The notes: generated by a model not told the origin, from the sequence alone. Counted from the first letter of the stretch, positions 1-7,957 are shown. The stretch: 26,286 bases of DNA from CAIMZW01 sp037130455 (GCA_037130455.1 JBAXSZ010000021.1:1-26286); one strand, 5' to 3'. A program made the numbers and translations.

Positions 1-443
1 CATTTAAGTTCATCAAGTTTCGTTCCATGATCATTAACGCCGAAAATCTAAAGGAGTTAGTTGCCAACAAACACGATGGCGACCATCTGCTCTTCAAAGC
101 CGAAAATGATCCACGCGTCACTGAGATTGGAAAGATTCTTCGTCGCTTCTCTTTGGATGAGTTGCCACAATTTATTAATGTGCTTAAAGGTGAGATGTCT
201 GTTGTTGGCCCAAGGCCACCTTTGCCGGATGAAGTAATGCGTTATTCGCAGTTAGCACTGCGCCGTATGCACGTGAAGCCTGGGATTACCGGGCCATGGC
301 AGGTCAATGGACGTGCAGATCTGACTTGGAATAAATCCTTGCTGTTGGATTTGAACTACTCCATCAAGTGGTCATTTACCGGCGATCTTTGGATTGTGCT
401 TCGAACTATTGGCGTAATGATTTCTGGGAAAGGCGCCTACTAA
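1..443 (+). CDS. Polyprenyl-phosphate sugar (glycosyl-1-phosphate) transferase, C-terminal part
   Basis: This is the 3' end of a gene that runs off the left edge. The reading frame is open from base 3 and reads FKFIKFRSM before the first in-window ATG at 27, matching the conserved KFRSM segment of bacterial sugar transferases (PF02397 family). Other family motifs follow: a DPRVT segment, RRFSLDELPQ, then VVGPRPP, KPGITGPWQVNGR and a C-terminal LDLNYSIKWSFTGDLWIVLRT helix. These enzymes transfer a sugar-1-phosphate to undecaprenyl phosphate at the membrane and start a repeat unit of exopolysaccharide or capsule. The N-terminal membrane helices lie outside the window, so substrate and full length cannot be judged. 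It ends convergently with the OmpA-like gene across a shared terminator. ATG 27 is internal, not the true start. Confidence 0.93.
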   Translation, partial: FKFIKFRSMIINAENLKELVANKHDGDHLLFKAENDPRVTEIGKILRRFSLDELPQFINVLKGEMSVVGPRPPLPDEVMRYSQLALRRMHVKPGITGPWQVNGRADLTWNKSLLLDLNYSIKWSFTGDLWIVLRTIGVMISGKGAY

Positions 444-460
444 AGTTATAAAAGAGTATT

Positions 461-500
461 AAAAAAGACCCCGGGTGCTCGTTTACCCGGGGTCTTTTTT
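461..500. terminator. Bidirectional rho-independent terminator
   Basis: The two 16-nt arms AAAAAAGACCCCGGGT (461-476) and ACCCGGGGTCTTTTTT (485-500) are perfect reverse complements around an 8-nt loop. The GC-rich core is followed by six T on the plus strand and, read the other way, by six T on the minus strand. It lies between two convergent stop codons (443 and 512) and should terminate both the sugar transferase and the OmpA-like transcript. Confidence 0.95.
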
Positions 501-511
501 CAAGCTCGGAA

Positions 512-1576
512 CTACTTAACTGAGATATCCACGCGTCGGTTAAGGGCCTGTCCATTGGAATCTTTATTGCTCCCAATTGGATCCTTAGGTCCTTTAAAGT
601 CGGTTGAGAATGTAATCGCGTACTTAATTTTCTTGAACGCGATATTTAGATAATCTTGGACCGCATTGGCTCGTTGTTTTGACAACTTTAGGTTGTCGAA
701 CTTTCCTTCACCTTGAGCATCGGTATAACCAGTGAGGATTATTTTAGTGAAACCATGCGATTTAACTTGTTGGACAACATTATCCAAAATTCCCGTGGCC
801 TGACTGGTGAGATCGAACTTACCTAAATCAAAGTTTACGTTGGCAATAGAAATTAGATTTTGATTGAGCGGAATAGTAGTAGTGACTTTCTGGCCCTTGC
901 TATTAGTGACAACCAAAGTAACTTTATCCGCTGGCTTCACCGTTAATGGCAAAACAAATTTTCCGTCTTTCGAAACCGTCACTAAGGTCAGTTTCCCGTT
1001 AACGTACACCTGAGTCTTGGTGGTGTCCTTTGGAAGATTTACCGTTACAGGTTGTGTAATTGGAACAATCTGATTCACAATCTTCTTCTTTGGTTCGGCA
1101 AGAGTTTCCATCGTTGCAGCAACGATCGGAACTGCCTTCTCCTTTGGAGAAACGGTAACGTTGACAGTCCAGATGGCGCCGCCGGCTGTTTTGAAGGTCA
1201 ATACCCAGAGGCCTTTAACGTTGAAAATTAGTCCGCCAGTACGGAGGGTGCCATCACTGCCAACAACTAAGGATGGTGGTGTGTCTTTGGTGCCATTAGG
1301 TCCGACAATTGTGAAGGAGACGGGTGAACCCTTTTTCAAATTTGGAAGTGAAATCTCAATCGAAGATCCAACAACAGCTGTTGCTGAGGTAACGCCGCCC
1401 TTTTCGATAACAAGTGAAGTTTCCACTGCGCCGGTCTCACTGATGATGATGGGATTTTGGAAACTCTGGTTTTCCGTTGGCGGATAGTTGCTATCCGCGA
1501 AGGCGGGAGACGAAAGCGGCAGGCTCAGCGCGATGCAAAGACTTATGACGATGGTGCGGGCTGTGTTGGATTTCAT
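512..1576 (-). CDS. Secreted protein with C-terminal OmpA-like peptidoglycan-binding domain
   Basis: 354 aa. An N-terminal signal peptide (K2/R7, hydrophobic 8-22, likely cleavage after AFA at 27) shows export. Residues about 28-240 are beta-rich and resemble two Ig-like segments (roughly 50-145 and 165-240) joined by a lysine-rich linker. Residues 243-354 form an OmpA-like domain: NVNFDLGKFDL, then GYTDAQGEGKFDNLKLSKQRA and a terminal NRRVDISVK. D286 and R302 match the pair that in this family binds meso-diaminopimelate of peptidoglycan. In a single-membrane actinobacterium it probably anchors to the cell wall. It follows the DUF4012 gene by 58 nt but has its own perfect leaderless -10 box, so it may be transcribed separately. 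The function of the N-terminal part is unknown. Confidence 0.88.
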   Translation of the reverse strand: MKSNTARTIVISLCIALSLPLSSPAFADSNYPPTENQSFQNPIIISETGAVETSLVIEKGGVTSATAVVGSSIEISLPNLKKGSPVSFTIVGPNGTKDTPPSLVVGSDGTLRTGGLIFNVKGLWVLTFKTAGGAIWTVNVTVSPKEKAVPIVAATMETLAEPKKKIVNQIVPITQPVTVNLPKDTTKTQVYVNGKLTLVTVSKDGKFVLPLTVKPADKVTLVVTNSKGQKVTTTIPLNQNLISIANVNFDLGKFDLTSQATGILDNVVQQVKSHGFTKIILTGYTDAQGEGKFDNLKLSKQRANAVQDYLNIAFKKIKYAITFSTDFKGPKDPIGSNKDSNGQALNRRVDISVK

Positions 1577-1588
1577 AAACGGATAGTA
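1577..1588 (-). promoter_or_regulatory. Leaderless promoter -10 box for the OmpA-like gene
   Basis: On the minus strand TACTAT (1588-1583) is followed by CCGTTT and then ATG, leaving exactly six bases between the -10 hexamer and the start codon. The transcript should then begin at or next to the A of the start codon. No Shine-Dalgarno sequence is present. The same spacing recurs before several genes in this window. Confidence 0.6.
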
Positions 1589-1634
1589 TAGGCAAGAAGT
1601 ACAGTTTTCCTACCGCCAGGGTGGCTTTTTCTAC

Positions 1635-3074
1635 TCAGCAGGAATCTTTAACCTGCACGAAATCTGGCTGCACCAATGGCTGGGAATAAAGTGAGAGCGC
1701 TCCAGAGCCACCTTGAAACTCCACGGTAACGGTCTCGCTAGCCTGTTTTGGTAAATCAATGGAAAAGGCGGCATCTGGGTGGTTGAGCTCGGTGTAAAGG
1801 CGGGGGCTTCTGGAAAGTTCGACGTTACGGAGCGCAGAGGTGACTTCTGATCCCGTTGGCCCGTAAATATTGAGCTGGAAACCGTGGCTCCCATTCACGC
1901 CATGAGGAGCGTGCAAGTCCAACCGGCCCTTCACGTAGTCCGTTAATTTCACGTCCGATTTAAGGGTATTTGTCACAGTTACCTTTACGGTGACAACCTG
2001 ATTCTTTTTACAACTAGATCGCGTAACGCTGATGGAGCGCTTGATGTAGTAATCCAATTTATTGCCCGAAGTGTTGATGACGCTGACCCTGATCTGGCTA
2101 TCTGGGAGCGCTGAGAGCGCCCCGCCAATCAGAGTTGGCTCGATTTCCTTCTGGGTAACGTCCTCGGCCGAATAAAAGAGCATTCGATGTTCTAGGAGTG
2201 GTTGTTCAAGATTTCGGATAAAGGCCAGATGAGAGAAGTTGCCCGCCACAATTTTATCTAAGACAGCCTTCATGACATCTACTAGATATTTTTTCCTAGC
2301 AGCGTTATCTGTGGCAAACCTGGAATAAGCGGTCGATAAAGTTTTCGCTACAACATTCTCCGCTGTGATCGCTTCGGCATCGGCCAAGTGAACCGTGCCG
2401 ATAGTTTTTAATGCGTAACTAAGGGCGATGGGATCTGTTGCAATTACCCCATCTAATTTTTCATGAAATTGCTTCTCCCATAGTGCCAGCCAAATTTTCG
2501 CGCCATAAGGGAAATGCGCAGATTCATTTGAGTTTTGCCAGATAGCTGGGTCATCACCGTAGTGCCACATGTATTCCGCCGACATGGCGATGGGAATTTT
2601 CTTCAGGCTCTGAAGCTGAGCGTTCGAGCCTTCACGCAAGATCGTGATTTTTCCATTAAGAATTTCAATCTCTGCGAAGGCACCAATTAATCCTCCAGTA
2701 CCGCGAGCCTCGGCGTTATTTTGAACTGCGATCAAATATCGCTTTGCGGTTCCAGAACCTGCAATCTCCGGTGATACTGCAATCAAAGATTGAAGAAGTT
2801 GTGATTCACCTTGAAAGTCTTTCGAGAAGTGTTTAACGAGAGGTCGCCACAACGGATCATTCAAATCGTTGGTGACTGATGCAATTCGTTTATTCATTGC
2901 ATCGGCAAGCCAATGTTGTGCATCAACATTTCCACCAGCTTTGATTTGTGAAACTAATTGCTTGGCATCTTTAGAAATTCCTAACAGTTCAAAACCAAGA
3001 AAAGCCGCTGCAACTAAATAAGAGGTTGCGACCAACCCAAGCGCCAAGGCAATTAATTTCAGCGCCGATTTCAT
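1635..3074 (-). CDS. DUF4012 domain-containing membrane-anchored protein
   Basis: 479 aa. One N-terminal hydrophobic segment (about 5-30) acts as a membrane anchor or uncleaved signal, and the rest should be extracytoplasmic. The diagnostic block is KRYLIAVQNNAEARGTGG (111-128) followed by GLIGAFAEIEI, the most conserved part of DUF4012 proteins. Those proteins are common in actinobacterial exopolysaccharide clusters and have no established biochemical role. The C-terminal third (about 335-479) is beta-rich, with two cysteines at SSCKK and the terminal DSC that could pair. The gene begins 4 nt after the stop of the BY-kinase gene, so the two are co-transcribed. Start ATG 3074 is chosen because it gives the membrane segment right at the N-terminus. 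A role in polymer ligation or assembly at the cell surface is inferred from context only. Confidence 0.85.
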   Translation of the reverse strand: MKSALKLIALALGLVATSYLVAAAFLGFELLGISKDAKQLVSQIKAGGNVDAQHWLADAMNKRIASVTNDLNDPLWRPLVKHFSKDFQGESQLLQSLIAVSPEIAGSGTAKRYLIAVQNNAEARGTGGLIGAFAEIEILNGKITILREGSNAQLQSLKKIPIAMSAEYMWHYGDDPAIWQNSNESAHFPYGAKIWLALWEKQFHEKLDGVIATDPIALSYALKTIGTVHLADAEAITAENVVAKTLSTAYSRFATDNAARKKYLVDVMKAVLDKIVAGNFSHLAFIRNLEQPLLEHRMLFYSAEDVTQKEIEPTLIGGALSALPDSQIRVSVINTSGNKLDYYIKRSISVTRSSCKKNQVVTVKVTVTNTLKSDVKLTDYVKGRLDLHAPHGVNGSHGFQLNIYGPTGSEVTSALRNVELSRSPRLYTELNHPDAAFSIDLPKQASETVTVEFQGGSGALSLYSQPLVQPDFVQVKDSC

Positions 3075-3078
3075 CGGG

Positions 3079-4605
3079 TTATTCTTGCGGAAGTTCGTGG
3101 TTCTTTAGGTCATCTGGACGCGGCGCGTATCCCTGATTTGGGGCGTAGCCACGGTTGGGTGCATAGCCACCACGACCAAGACGCTTTCCCCGAGGACCGT
3201 ATTCGCTGTAGCTGCCGTATCCGTACTTGCGTCGGTAGCCATACGCATAACCGTAGCGATAGCCATAATCTTCACCATCGCGAGAGTTTGGAATCATATT
3301 GAGGACTACGCCCAAGATCGGTGAACCAATTGCAGCAATTGCATCATAAGCGCCACGATATTGCGTGACTCTTGTGACGCCTGCGTGAACAATCAGGACG
3401 GTTCCATCTACAACTGTGGAAATAAGAGCGGCATCGGTGACTGGAAGCAGCGGTGGGCAATCAAAAATAATGTAATCGAACCTTCCACGGAGAATATCCA
3501 CTAACTCACGGAAGCGATCTGAGTTAAGAAGTTCGGCTGGGTTAGGTGGGATCTTTCCAGTTGGAAGTACTGAGAGACCAAAATCGCCCCAGGCCACCAA
3601 TGTTTTATCTAATTGAATTTTCTTTCGGAAATCCACCTGGCCGTCGAGAAGCTCAGCCAGACCTACCTTCTTTCCATCAATTTCTAAATATTCAGAAACG
3701 CGCGGGCGTCGAAGATCTGCTTCAACCAGAAGTGTTTTCATTCCGGCTTGGGCAAACATGATGGCTAAATTAATTGCGCTGGTGGTCTTGCCTTCATTTG
3801 GAAGTGCAGAGGAAACAGCAATAATTTTTGGTGGACTGTCGGGCCGAATAAATTGCAGGTTAGTTCGAAGGGTTCGAAAAGATTCAGTACGAGCCGCGTA
3901 TCGACCTGCCTTAGTGATTAGCGGTACGGCTTTTGCTTCATCGTCAAAAGAGATTGCTGAGAGCAGAGGAACTTCGCCCAACTGTTCTTCATTCTTTACC
4001 GTGTTATCGAAGATTTGGCGAAGAATGGAAAGTCCGATCCCTAGTCCAAAGCCAAGGAGCAGACCAAGAATTAAGTTAACCGCTTTTTTAGGGCTGGCTG
4101 GAGACTTTGGAATTGTTGCTGATTTCACCAAGGAAACCTTGATCGATCCCGAATTCGAATCGGATGCAGATTCTAGAGTGTTCGCAGTCAATGAGAACTG
4201 GTTCCCAATTGCATTTGCAATGTCAGCAGCTAAGACAGCATTGGTATTGCTCACGGTCACATTAATAAGGACAGTATCCAGTGGTGCCGTGGCGGTAACC
4301 TGCTTCGCTAAATGTTCAGCATCGACACTTAGATGCAATTTATCAATCACCGGTTGCAAAGTTTCTGGGCCATTAATGACTTGGGCGTATGACTTAACTC
4401 GCTGTTGTGAGAAAGAAGAACCTTGTGCCAGTGCGCTGATATCCAAAGCGCTCGATGGCGTAGATACGAAGAGTTGGATTTTTGCTTCGTACACAGGGGT
4501 TGCGACAAAGGAGAAAATTCCTGCAACCAAGATCCCCACGAAGGTAGAAATGGCTACAACTGGAAGGTTCCTAATGACCAGGCGATAGAAGTCTTTTAAA
4601 TCCAT
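3079..4605 (-). CDS. Wzz/BY-kinase: polysaccharide co-polymerase fused to tyrosine autokinase
   Basis: 508 aa. The Wzz part has TM1 at about 14-36, an extracytoplasmic loop, the proline-rich IPKSPASPKK (165-174) and TM2 at about 175-195. The cytoplasmic kinase has a P-loop SSALPNEGKTT (265-275), Walker A' LLVEADLRRP (292-301) and Walker B YIIFDCPP (378-385), the classic BY-kinase arrangement. The C-terminal tail (447-493) carries 13 tyrosines, first in alternating GY repeats and then in three GYAP repeats; such tails are the autophosphorylation sites in this family. Both halves are in one polypeptide, as in CpsC/CpsD fusions of actinobacteria. It should control chain length and export of the polymer started by the sugar transferase. 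It heads the kinase-DUF4012 pair, and a tyrosine phosphatase gene lies directly upstream. Confidence 0.94.
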   Translation of the reverse strand: MDLKDFYRLVIRNLPVVAISTFVGILVAGIFSFVATPVYEAKIQLFVSTPSSALDISALAQGSSFSQQRVKSYAQVINGPETLQPVIDKLHLSVDAEHLAKQVTATAPLDTVLINVTVSNTNAVLAADIANAIGNQFSLTANTLESASDSNSGSIKVSLVKSATIPKSPASPKKAVNLILGLLLGFGLGIGLSILRQIFDNTVKNEEQLGEVPLLSAISFDDEAKAVPLITKAGRYAARTESFRTLRTNLQFIRPDSPPKIIAVSSALPNEGKTTSAINLAIMFAQAGMKTLLVEADLRRPRVSEYLEIDGKKVGLAELLDGQVDFRKKIQLDKTLVAWGDFGLSVLPTGKIPPNPAELLNSDRFRELVDILRGRFDYIIFDCPPLLPVTDAALISTVVDGTVLIVHAGVTRVTQYRGAYDAIAAIGSPILGVVLNMIPNSRDGEDYGYRYGYAYGYRRKYGYGSYSEYGPRGKRLGRGGYAPNRGYAPNQGYAPRPDDLKNHELPQE

Positions 4606-4632
4606 AGGGACAGACTATATTGGGTTAAACCC
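4606..4632 (-). promoter_or_regulatory. Putative promoter and palindromic operator of the BY-kinase gene
   Basis: On the minus strand the inverted repeat GGGTTTAACCC (4632-4622, 11 bp around one central base) is followed closely by TATAGT (4619-4614), a good -10 box, and by eight bases before the ATG. A regulator bound at the repeat would sit in the -10/-35 spacer. No clear -35 box or Shine-Dalgarno sequence is visible. Operator function is inferred from position and symmetry. Confidence 0.4.
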
Positions 4633-4696
4633 TGAGAATAATCCGCAACTGCGTGACCTTAGGAACTCGTTGGGACTCGTTCCCAGCAAACCCTCA

Positions 4697-5551
4697 TTAA
4701 ATGATGTGAATCTCCGTGGCAGATATTGAGGCCAGGAAGGCATCGGGCTTTAACTTATCCCCGATCGTCAACGGGGCCGTCACTAAATTCACCGGTCCGA
4801 TTTCCGCTGCGGCACTAATAGCTGCTGCTAACGCTGGATCAGTCCAGAGGGATTCGGGCCAGGTCGCTTCAAAGGTGGGCGAAATTATTAAGCCTGAAAA
4901 ATTTCCTAAATCCACCAATTCGGATAATTTGCCGATGAAATCCGAGGGCAGCGCTCGCACCGGGCGAAGCGGATTTGCCCAAGATTCTGGGCTTGGCGTT
5001 CGGAGGTTTAGGTCAATCGTCAACGCAGTGGAGCGTTCATTCAATACCTTCTTTACTAGCTCCGCTTCCGACCGTGGACTCCGAGGAATCCACGCTGTGA
5101 TTGGGAAGGGCGCCGGCTTTCCCAGGAAAGTTCGGACTTCCCGGAGGGTGAGCGCTACGACCTTGGCTAATTCGATTTCAGTCTTAAACCCCGACATTCC
5201 GGAAGGGTCATGTGGGGTGAATTCCAGCGCCATGGCCGCATCCTGAAGATTTCGGACCTGACCTTTTGGGTATAGGCGCTTTAACGCTAGGGAAACCTCT
5301 TCATCGGCACCGATTATCAAAGCACTAGTAGTTAGCTCTGGATCGGCTTGAGCCACTGGCGTGGAGAAAATCTCTTGGATCGGCAATTTCCAGGATTGGG
5401 CGATGTCGCGGATTGAAGCTGGGATCAACCCGCCGGCGAGAGCGAAGATCCCCAAAGAATGAACTGTGATTCCTGGGTAAAACTTTCGAATCGCGGCCGC
5501 GCCAATAATGGAACGCGCTTGGTTGTACTTACAAACTACCGAAATCTCCAC
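4697..5551 (-). CDS. Low-molecular-weight protein tyrosine phosphatase with extra C-terminal domain
   Basis: 284 aa, about twice the usual LMW-PTP length. The N-terminal half (1 to about 143) carries the phosphatase loop VCKYNQARS (6-14), with nucleophile C7 and R13 in C-x5-R-S spacing, and HDP (114-116), matching the family's general-acid Asp-Pro. The loop is divergent: the usual C-R-S-P reads A-R-S-I. Residues about 145-284, starting ITAWIPRSPRS, are not from a family I recognise; they look like an alpha/beta domain. The start is GTG at 5551, 3 nt after the gdh stop, so the gene is probably co-transcribed with gdh, and it ends 91 nt before the BY-kinase start. It may dephosphorylate the kinase's tyrosine tail, as Wzb does for Wzc; that is inference from proximity. 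Confidence 0.8.
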   Translation of the reverse strand: MEISVVCKYNQARSIIGAAAIRKFYPGITVHSLGIFALAGGLIPASIRDIAQSWKLPIQEIFSTPVAQADPELTTSALIIGADEEVSLALKRLYPKGQVRNLQDAAMALEFTPHDPSGMSGFKTEIELAKVVALTLREVRTFLGKPAPFPITAWIPRSPRSEAELVKKVLNERSTALTIDLNLRTPSPESWANPLRPVRALPSDFIGKLSELVDLGNFSGLIISPTFEATWPESLWTDPALAAAISAAAEIGPVNLVTAPLTIGDKLKPDAFLASISATEIHII

Positions 5552-5554
5552 GGA

Positions 5555-6793
5555 TCAAGGATATAGACCTCGTAGGCGGTGCGCTTGAGCGACCCGACCC
5601 ACGCCGAGCATATGAGCTGCTTCGCGCCAGGTAACTTTGCTCATGGTCGCGCTTTCTTCTACCTCTTTAAAAGCGCGCATCATGATGGAGTTAAGGTTGA
5701 CCTTCACTTCATCGGCATCCCAGAAATAGTTCTGCTTATCTTGGACCCATTCGAAGTAGGAAACGATCACACCACCAGAGTTGGCCAAAATGTCAGGAAC
5801 TACCAGCACGCCTTTGTCATTCAAAATTGCATCGCCTTCGGGAGTTGTCGGCGCGTTTGCTCCCTCAACAACAATTTTCGCTCGAATCTTTGGCGCCGAT
5901 TTTTCCGTGATGGAATCTGCCAATGCGGCCGGGATGAGAACATCAACATCTAAATGAAGAAGTTCTTCATTGGTCATTCGTTCGGTTCCAGGAGCATCCA
6001 AATTATTATTGACTAAGAAGTGATCCCAGAGATCCTTAATGGAAGCAAAACCGGTGACGCCGCCATGGACATCGCTGACCGCGACAATCTTTAAACCCAT
6101 ATTTTCTAAGGCAACTGCAGCCCAGTAACCAACTTTTCCAAAACCTTGAATGGCAACGGTTGCACCCAGCGGATTTATTTTTCGGTGCAAGAGCGCTTCG
6201 CGCGTAGAAATCGCAACGCCATCACCAGTAGCTGAAGTGCGACCCAGTGAACCGCCCAGCACTATTGGTTTTCCAGTAACTACACCTGGGACGGAAAATC
6301 CGGCATTCACAGAATATGTATCCATCATCCAAGCCATGTTCTTTTCATCAGTACCAACATCAGGGGCGGGGATATCACGCTCTGGACCGATGATCGGAAG
6401 AATTTCAGAGGTGTAACGGCGAGTGAGTCGCTCATTTTCCGCAAGTGAAAGTGTGGCAGGATCAACTGCGATACCACCTTTAGCACCGCCGTACGGCAAA
6501 TTTGTTAAGGCGCACTTCCACGTCATCAACATAGCAAGTGCAATGGTTTCTTCCATATTAACCTCTGGATGAAATCGCACCCCGCCTTTTGAAGGGCCGC
6601 GCGTTGTTGAATATTGGACGCGGAAACCTTTGTACATTTCAACGTTTCCGTTATCGCGACGAAGCGGGACCGCTACTTCTAAAACTCGCCTTGGTGTCGA
6701 AAGGGTTTGCCATTCATTTTCCGAAAGGCCTAATTGTTCTATTGCTCTGCGCAATTGTGAAAGCGCAGTATCTAATGCTGACTCCGTTGTCAT
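5555..6793 (-). CDS. gdhA: Glutamate dehydrogenase (Glu/Leu/Phe/Val dehydrogenase family)
   Basis: 412 aa, the usual size for the hexameric short-form enzyme. It interconverts glutamate and 2-oxoglutarate plus ammonium in the cytoplasm. The family signature NLPYGGAKGGIAVD (98-111) holds the catalytic lysine K105; K69 in PSKGGVRFHP and K93 in MTWK fit the substrate-binding positions. The coenzyme domain begins with AIQGFGKVG (214-222), and the second strand ends VAVSD (237-241), where the acidic residue favours NAD(H) over NADP(H). Leucine, valine or phenylalanine dehydrogenases are shorter and less similar in this signature, so glutamate is the best substrate call. The tyrosine phosphatase gene follows after 3 nt. 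Start ATG 6793 fits the family N-terminus. Confidence 0.93.
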   Translation of the reverse strand: MTTESALDTALSQLRRAIEQLGLSENEWQTLSTPRRVLEVAVPLRRDNGNVEMYKGFRVQYSTTRGPSKGGVRFHPEVNMEETIALAMLMTWKCALTNLPYGGAKGGIAVDPATLSLAENERLTRRYTSEILPIIGPERDIPAPDVGTDEKNMAWMMDTYSVNAGFSVPGVVTGKPIVLGGSLGRTSATGDGVAISTREALLHRKINPLGATVAIQGFGKVGYWAAVALENMGLKIVAVSDVHGGVTGFASIKDLWDHFLVNNNLDAPGTERMTNEELLHLDVDVLIPAALADSITEKSAPKIRAKIVVEGANAPTTPEGDAILNDKGVLVVPDILANSGGVIVSYFEWVQDKQNYFWDADEVKVNLNSIMMRAFKEVEESATMSKVTWREAAHMLGVGRVAQAHRLRGLYP

Positions 6794-6805
6794 GTATCAA
6801 AGGTA
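6794..6805 (-). promoter_or_regulatory. Possible leaderless promoter of the glutamate dehydrogenase gene
   Basis: On the minus strand TACCTT is followed by TGATAC and the ATG, giving the six-base spacing seen elsewhere in the window, and TTGCAC lies 17 bases upstream as a weak -35. The -10 matches consensus only at three positions, so this rests mainly on spacing and on the absence of a Shine-Dalgarno sequence. Confidence 0.35.
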
Positions 6806-6848
6806 CGACTGTCAGCGCATTTGTGCAAACCCTGGTTAAACAACTAAT

Positions 6849-7847
6849 TTATTTTTTAAAAGTTGTTGAAAAAACTTTCCATCGATTATTTACCGCGAAA
6901 GCAAAGGAGGCGGCAGAAGCAATCGGGTCTTTCGAAATTTTAAGATTGGGAATTTTTGGCAAAGTGGAGGTGAACTTCTTAAGTGTGGCAGCTTTCTCTG
7001 GTTGTTTTTTCATGGCACTGTTAACGCTAATCACAAGTTGCTGCAAAATTTTAGCCCAATCATTAACCACTATTTGAGCCGCCATAACTAGCTTCTCTGG
7101 CATGGGGTCGACGCTCTTATTACAACGAACCAACGATATGCATAAAATTGTGGAATTTCGGATTGTTACGTTGGCGGTATCTCCGGCCGCGATCGCACTT
7201 CCAGTTCCGATCACTTGACCCAGCCGATCAAATACTGGACCGCCGGAGCGCTCCGGATAAATATTAGAGATTGTCGTTGACGTGTTTTCACTCTGATTTA
7301 CTGAAGAAAGTATTCCGGTTGTTAAAAAGGGCTGACCATTTCCAAGGAGTTGTAGTAGACCCACCCAACTTCCGAAAGTTGGAGAGGTGCCAGTCCATGT
7401 TAATTCTGGAATGGTGGCATTTGTCGCGATTGCAGCAACATCATTGCCAGCATCCCATGCCCAAATTGTTCCATTTGCTGCCTTCAAGGATGAATCCGTA
7501 AGAGTGACCTGCCGGTCGCTTATGCAATTCTTGATGTTTTGATAAGAGGTGATGATGTAACTATGAATACCAGCATTGATCATCTCTGCTGTGGGCTCAA
7601 ATTCGGCTGACCAGCCACTGCCTTGAATTTCGTTGCAGGTAACCGCCACAACTGAGACTTTCGTTAAAGCAGCTAATTGCACCAAGTTGGCCGGATCGGA
7701 AGTTGGATTTGCATTGCTTAGTACTTGACCCAGATATGTCACCGGAAGCTCAGTTGAACGTGGATTGAGCACATCAGCGCTAGCCGGCGAAAATTGCGAA
7801 ATGATCAGTGCAGCACCTAGGGCGGCGACCACCGTTCGCAATCTCAT
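6849..7847 (-). CDS. Exported trypsin-fold protein with incomplete catalytic triad (probable pseudoprotease)
   Basis: 332 aa. A signal peptide (1-24, cleavage after ASA) indicates export. The middle part follows the HtrA/trypsin-like layout: GSG at 76-78, a strand YIITSYQNI (97-105), WDAGNDVAAI (131-140), a GxLSSV strand near 178-183, and ERSGGPVFDRLGQVIG (199-214). The serine in SGGP (S201) and an aspartate (D136) are in place, but where family members have a histidine after the IxT strand (T-x-H-V) this protein has S-Y-Q-N. Proteolysis is therefore unlikely, and a binding role is more plausible. Four cysteines (71, 108, 236, 242) could form disulfides. Residues 255-332 form a helical, lysine-rich tail with no family I recognise. 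A GGAG sequence lies eight bases before the ATG. It is divergent from the GalU-like gene. Confidence 0.7.
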   Translation of the reverse strand: MRLRTVVAALGAALIISQFSPASADVLNPRSTELPVTYLGQVLSNANPTSDPANLVQLAALTKVSVVAVTCNEIQGSGWSAEFEPTAEMINAGIHSYIITSYQNIKNCISDRQVTLTDSSLKAANGTIWAWDAGNDVAAIATNATIPELTWTGTSPTFGSWVGLLQLLGNGQPFLTTGILSSVNQSENTSTTISNIYPERSGGPVFDRLGQVIGTGSAIAAGDTANVTIRNSTILCISLVRCNKSVDPMPEKLVMAAQIVVNDWAKILQQLVISVNSAMKKQPEKAATLKKFTSTLPKIPNLKISKDPIASAASFAFAVNNRWKVFSTTFKK

Positions 7848-7957
7848 CTTCTCAACTCCGACTACCCAAATCTTGGAATGTGAAAACTCTTATTTACCTC
7901 ACGTTTGGATACTAAAAGTATATTCCATGCATTCTTTCTTAGGTATAGAGATTCAAC

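Noticed and set aside
1600..1632. Small hairpin GCCA-GGG-TGGC followed by five T between the DUF4012 and OmpA-like genes.
   Set aside because: The stem is only four pairs and the T run is on the wrong strand for the minus-strand genes.
3233..3265. Short repeated units in DNA suggesting a tandem repeat element.
   Set aside because: They are codons of the tyrosine/glycine-rich tail of the BY-kinase, not a separate repeat or CRISPR array.
3758..4588. Long open frame (276 codons) on the plus strand opposite the BY-kinase gene.
   Set aside because: It is antisense to a clearly conserved kinase, has no recognisable domain and is explained by codon bias of the real gene.
4716..5246. Open frame of 176 codons on the plus strand opposite the tyrosine phosphatase.
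   Set aside because: The minus-strand reading has phosphatase motifs; this frame shows low-complexity Ala/Ser/Arg sequence with no motif.
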